DNA of 5,174 nt, from positions 1 through 5,174 of the forward strand of contig JAKBCQ010000281.1 in assembly GCA_021807585.1 (NCBI GenBank), read 5' to 3'. This DNA is from Planctomycetota bacterium (GTDB lineage: Bacteria; Planctomycetota; Planctomycetia; Isosphaerales; Isosphaeraceae). The notes beneath the pieces were generated by a model that searched no databases, was not told the DNA's origin, and worked only from the letters and a program-made list of their open reading frames with translations. Shown piece after piece: positions 4,280-5,174 of the stretch; position 1 is the stretch's first letter, and every line of letters begins with the position of its first letter. The position numbers and the translations under genes are program-made.

Positions 4280-4379
4280 TACCAAATACCAGATACTCTC
4301 CATTGATATCACAGAGTAGCAGAGAGTAGCAATAGGCTTGGTAAATTTCCTTTGAATAGCTATTGTGTGATGTGATATC
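4280..4379 (+). promoter_or_regulatory. Repeat-dense control region of the second ribbon-helix-helix-like gene
   Basis: This AT-rich stretch holds several short repeats. GATATCACA (4305-4313) is an exact inverted match to TGTGATATC (4371-4379). TACCAA (4280-4285) mirrors TTGGTA (4338-4343). AGAGTAGC occurs twice, at 4313-4320 and 4323-4330, exactly 10 bp apart, with a mirrored TACTCT at 4294-4299. AATAGCTATT (4355-4364) is a perfect palindrome. Such density in 100 nt is typical of multi-site operators or nucleoprotein assembly sites. Confidence 0.55.
4338..4366 (+). promoter_or_regulatory. Candidate promoter for the second ribbon-helix-helix-like gene
   Basis: TTGGTA (4338-4343) and TATTGT (4361-4366) are separated by 17 nt, each matching four of six consensus bases. 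The palindrome AATAGCTATT overlaps the -10 box, which would suit autorepression. The leader to the GTG at 4436 would be about 60 nt. Confidence 0.35.
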
Positions 4380-4435
4380 TCTAGGAATCATCGAGTATTA
4401 GTTGAGATAGCGTCGGATTCTTTGGAGCAAACTGA

Positions 4436-4639
4436 GTGGCTAAGAAATCATCGAAACCCGCTAAATCCGCCGATCCATCAAAGTCAATTCCGATCATCGG
4501 ATTGAAAGGATCACGTTCATATCGTGATTGGTTAACGAGATTGTCGGAGAAAACCCATATTCCCTCGACGGTCATCGTTCGATTGGCTTTGGCGGAATGG
4601 GCTGAAAAACATGGACATGAAGCTCCGCCGAAGATATGA
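4436..4639 (+). CDS. Ribbon-helix-helix-like small DNA-binding protein, 67 aa, paralogue of 3971-4165
   Basis: The gene starts with GTG at 4436, preceded by GGAG with an 8-nt gap. After a Lys-rich N-terminal arm (MAKKSSKPAKSADPSK), the product has a strand IPIIGLK (18-24), then GSRSYRDWLTRLSEKT (helix A, about 25-40) and PSTVIVRLALAEWAEKHG (helix B, about 43-60), ending HEAPPKI. It aligns with the 64-aa product through the hydrophobic strand, G-S-x-x-Y, an aromatic-Leu pair, the second helix and the Pro-rich end. GS-x-Y-x-x-W-L...APP proteins are familiar to me from planctomycete genomes, from memory. A role as DNA-binding regulator is inferred from the strand-helix-helix pattern and the operator-like repeats upstream. 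Confidence 0.82.
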   Translation: MAKKSSKPAKSADPSKSIPIIGLKGSRSYRDWLTRLSEKTHIPSTVIVRLALAEWAEKHGHEAPPKI

Positions 4640-4650
4640 CGGGGCGGAGC
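4622..4650 (+). terminator. Stem-loop over the end of the second ribbon-helix-helix-like gene
   Basis: GCTCCGCC (4622-4629) pairs with GGCGGAGC (4643-4650); the TGA stop (4637-4639) lies in the 13-nt loop. T-rich sequence follows, but the first T-run (4661-4664) is about 10 nt from the stem, so termination may be weak. The facing gene at 4676-5173 ends 26 nt away, and the structure could insulate the two converging transcripts. Confidence 0.5.
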
Positions 4651-4675
4651 GTATTCATTCTTTTATGCTTTTGAG

Positions 4676-5173
4676 TTAGATGCGTCGGATATCGAGACGC
4701 GGCTTCTTAACGGGCTCGATTCGCTCGGGTTCGCATGTCGCGGGGCTTCGACGGGAACGGATGAATTCAACCAGCGCGGCTCGGCGGTAATCGTCGGCCT
4801 TGATCGATAGACGCGCTTCCGAAGCACATCCCATCAAGATGATCTTGAGATCGCGCGGGGCGAGCCGGCGGGGGATCTTTCCCTCGGGGGCGATCGTCGT
4901 GAATAAAGCTCCAACGACATCGCGGCGATGGTGAATCCATTGTTCGAGAGTCGTTCGCGTCCCGGCCTCGATCGGATGAAAGCGAAAGACGCGATTCACG
5001 CGGTCGCGTATGCGAACGATTCCGCGGTCGAGGTTGATATCTTCGGTATCGAGCGGGTGAACGTCTTTGATCCGAAACGCTCGATCCCAAAGCAACGTCA
5101 AAAACGCTCGATCACGAAGCGCCTCGGGATCGGTTCGGCTAGCGATCGCGGCGAGCAATTGATCGATCATCAT
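4676..5173 (-). CDS. Tyrosine-recombinase-like protein, catalytic residues mostly missing, probably partial
   Basis: The visible 165 residues resemble the start of the tyrosine recombinase (phage integrase) catalytic domain: LRDRAFLTLLWDRAFRIKDV (19-38) matches the usual RDRALLLLL...GLRISEL, with Arg34 at the first catalytic Arg position, followed by DTEDINLDRGIVRIRDR (42-58) and a strand-rich FRFHP segment. The later box reads KADDYRRAAL (125-134): the Arg is kept but the usual His is Asp127. The LGH segment and nucleophilic Tyr are absent, and the protein ends in a basic tail (PVKKPRLDIRRI). Either it is a decayed integrase or a non-catalytic derivative. Two ATGs lie at 5173 and 5170 at the very window edge, so the true start, and any N-terminal core-binding domain, may lie outside. 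It converges on 4436-4639. Confidence 0.65.
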   Translation of the reverse strand: MMIDQLLAAIASRTDPEALRDRAFLTLLWDRAFRIKDVHPLDTEDINLDRGIVRIRDRVNRVFRFHPIEAGTRTTLEQWIHHRRDVVGALFTTIAPEGKIPRRLAPRDLKIILMGCASEARLSIKADDYRRAALVEFIRSRRSPATCEPERIEPVKKPRLDIRRI

Positions 5174-5174
5174 G

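Noticed and set aside
3897..4391. Minus-strand frame of 164 codons opposite the first ribbon-helix-helix-like gene
   Set aside because: It would read through the plus-strand terminator stem and the operator palindrome, and its product shows no domain, whereas the plus-strand product has a clear pattern and a paralogue.

Overview
The window looks like an accessory region (plasmid, integrated element or phage-like island) of a bacterium with moderately high GC and a strong bias towards GATC/CGATCG words. Two small ribbon-helix-helix-like proteins carry a GS-x-Y...WL...APP signature that I associate, from memory only, with Planctomycetes (Isosphaeraceae/Gemmataceae type). That makes Planctomycetes my best guess for the host; it is an inference and not a match to a known genome.

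Layout. Most of the window (about 3870 down to about 88) reads as one minus-strand transcription unit of nine well-supported or plausible small genes plus one uncertain distal gene. It starts at a good sigma70-type promoter (-35 TTGACA, 16-nt spacer, -10 TATACT; 3847-3874). In transcription order the genes are: an acidic protein with four 18-residue repeats (3441-3791), a 56-aa helical protein (3209-3379), a 113-aa orphan (2866-3207), a possible 41-aa protein (2714-2839), a 136-aa orphan (2328-2738), a 73-aa orphan (2006-2227), a 125-aa protein with a Cys/His zinc-site pattern (1545-1922), a 116-aa paralogue of the 113-aa orphan (1135-1485), a 183-aa winged-helix-like protein (496-1047), and an uncertain frame (88-471). 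Most of these genes have a visible Shine-Dalgarno sequence.

Four of the internal genes are preceded by a perfect GC-rich stem-loop whose edge lies 25-26 nt upstream of the start codon, and two of these stem-loops are almost the same sequence. The cluster therefore looks like a string of small cassettes, each with its own stem-loop and ribosome binding site.

On the plus strand, two paralogous ribbon-helix-helix-like proteins (3971-4165 and 4436-4639) lie divergently upstream of the minus-strand unit. The first is followed by a near-perfect intrinsic terminator (4236-4270). The AT-rich regulatory stretches (about 3800-3965 and 4272-4435) are full of short inverted and direct repeats, many built on ATAGC/GCTAT, including a mirrored 9-mer shared by the two divergent sides. 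The simplest reading is that one or both of these proteins regulate themselves and the small-gene operon.

At the right end, a minus-strand frame (4676-5173) resembles the catalytic domain of a tyrosine recombinase but lacks most catalytic residues. It probably runs past the window edge. Its presence fits a mobile or formerly mobile element. No gene in the operon has a function I can name with confidence.
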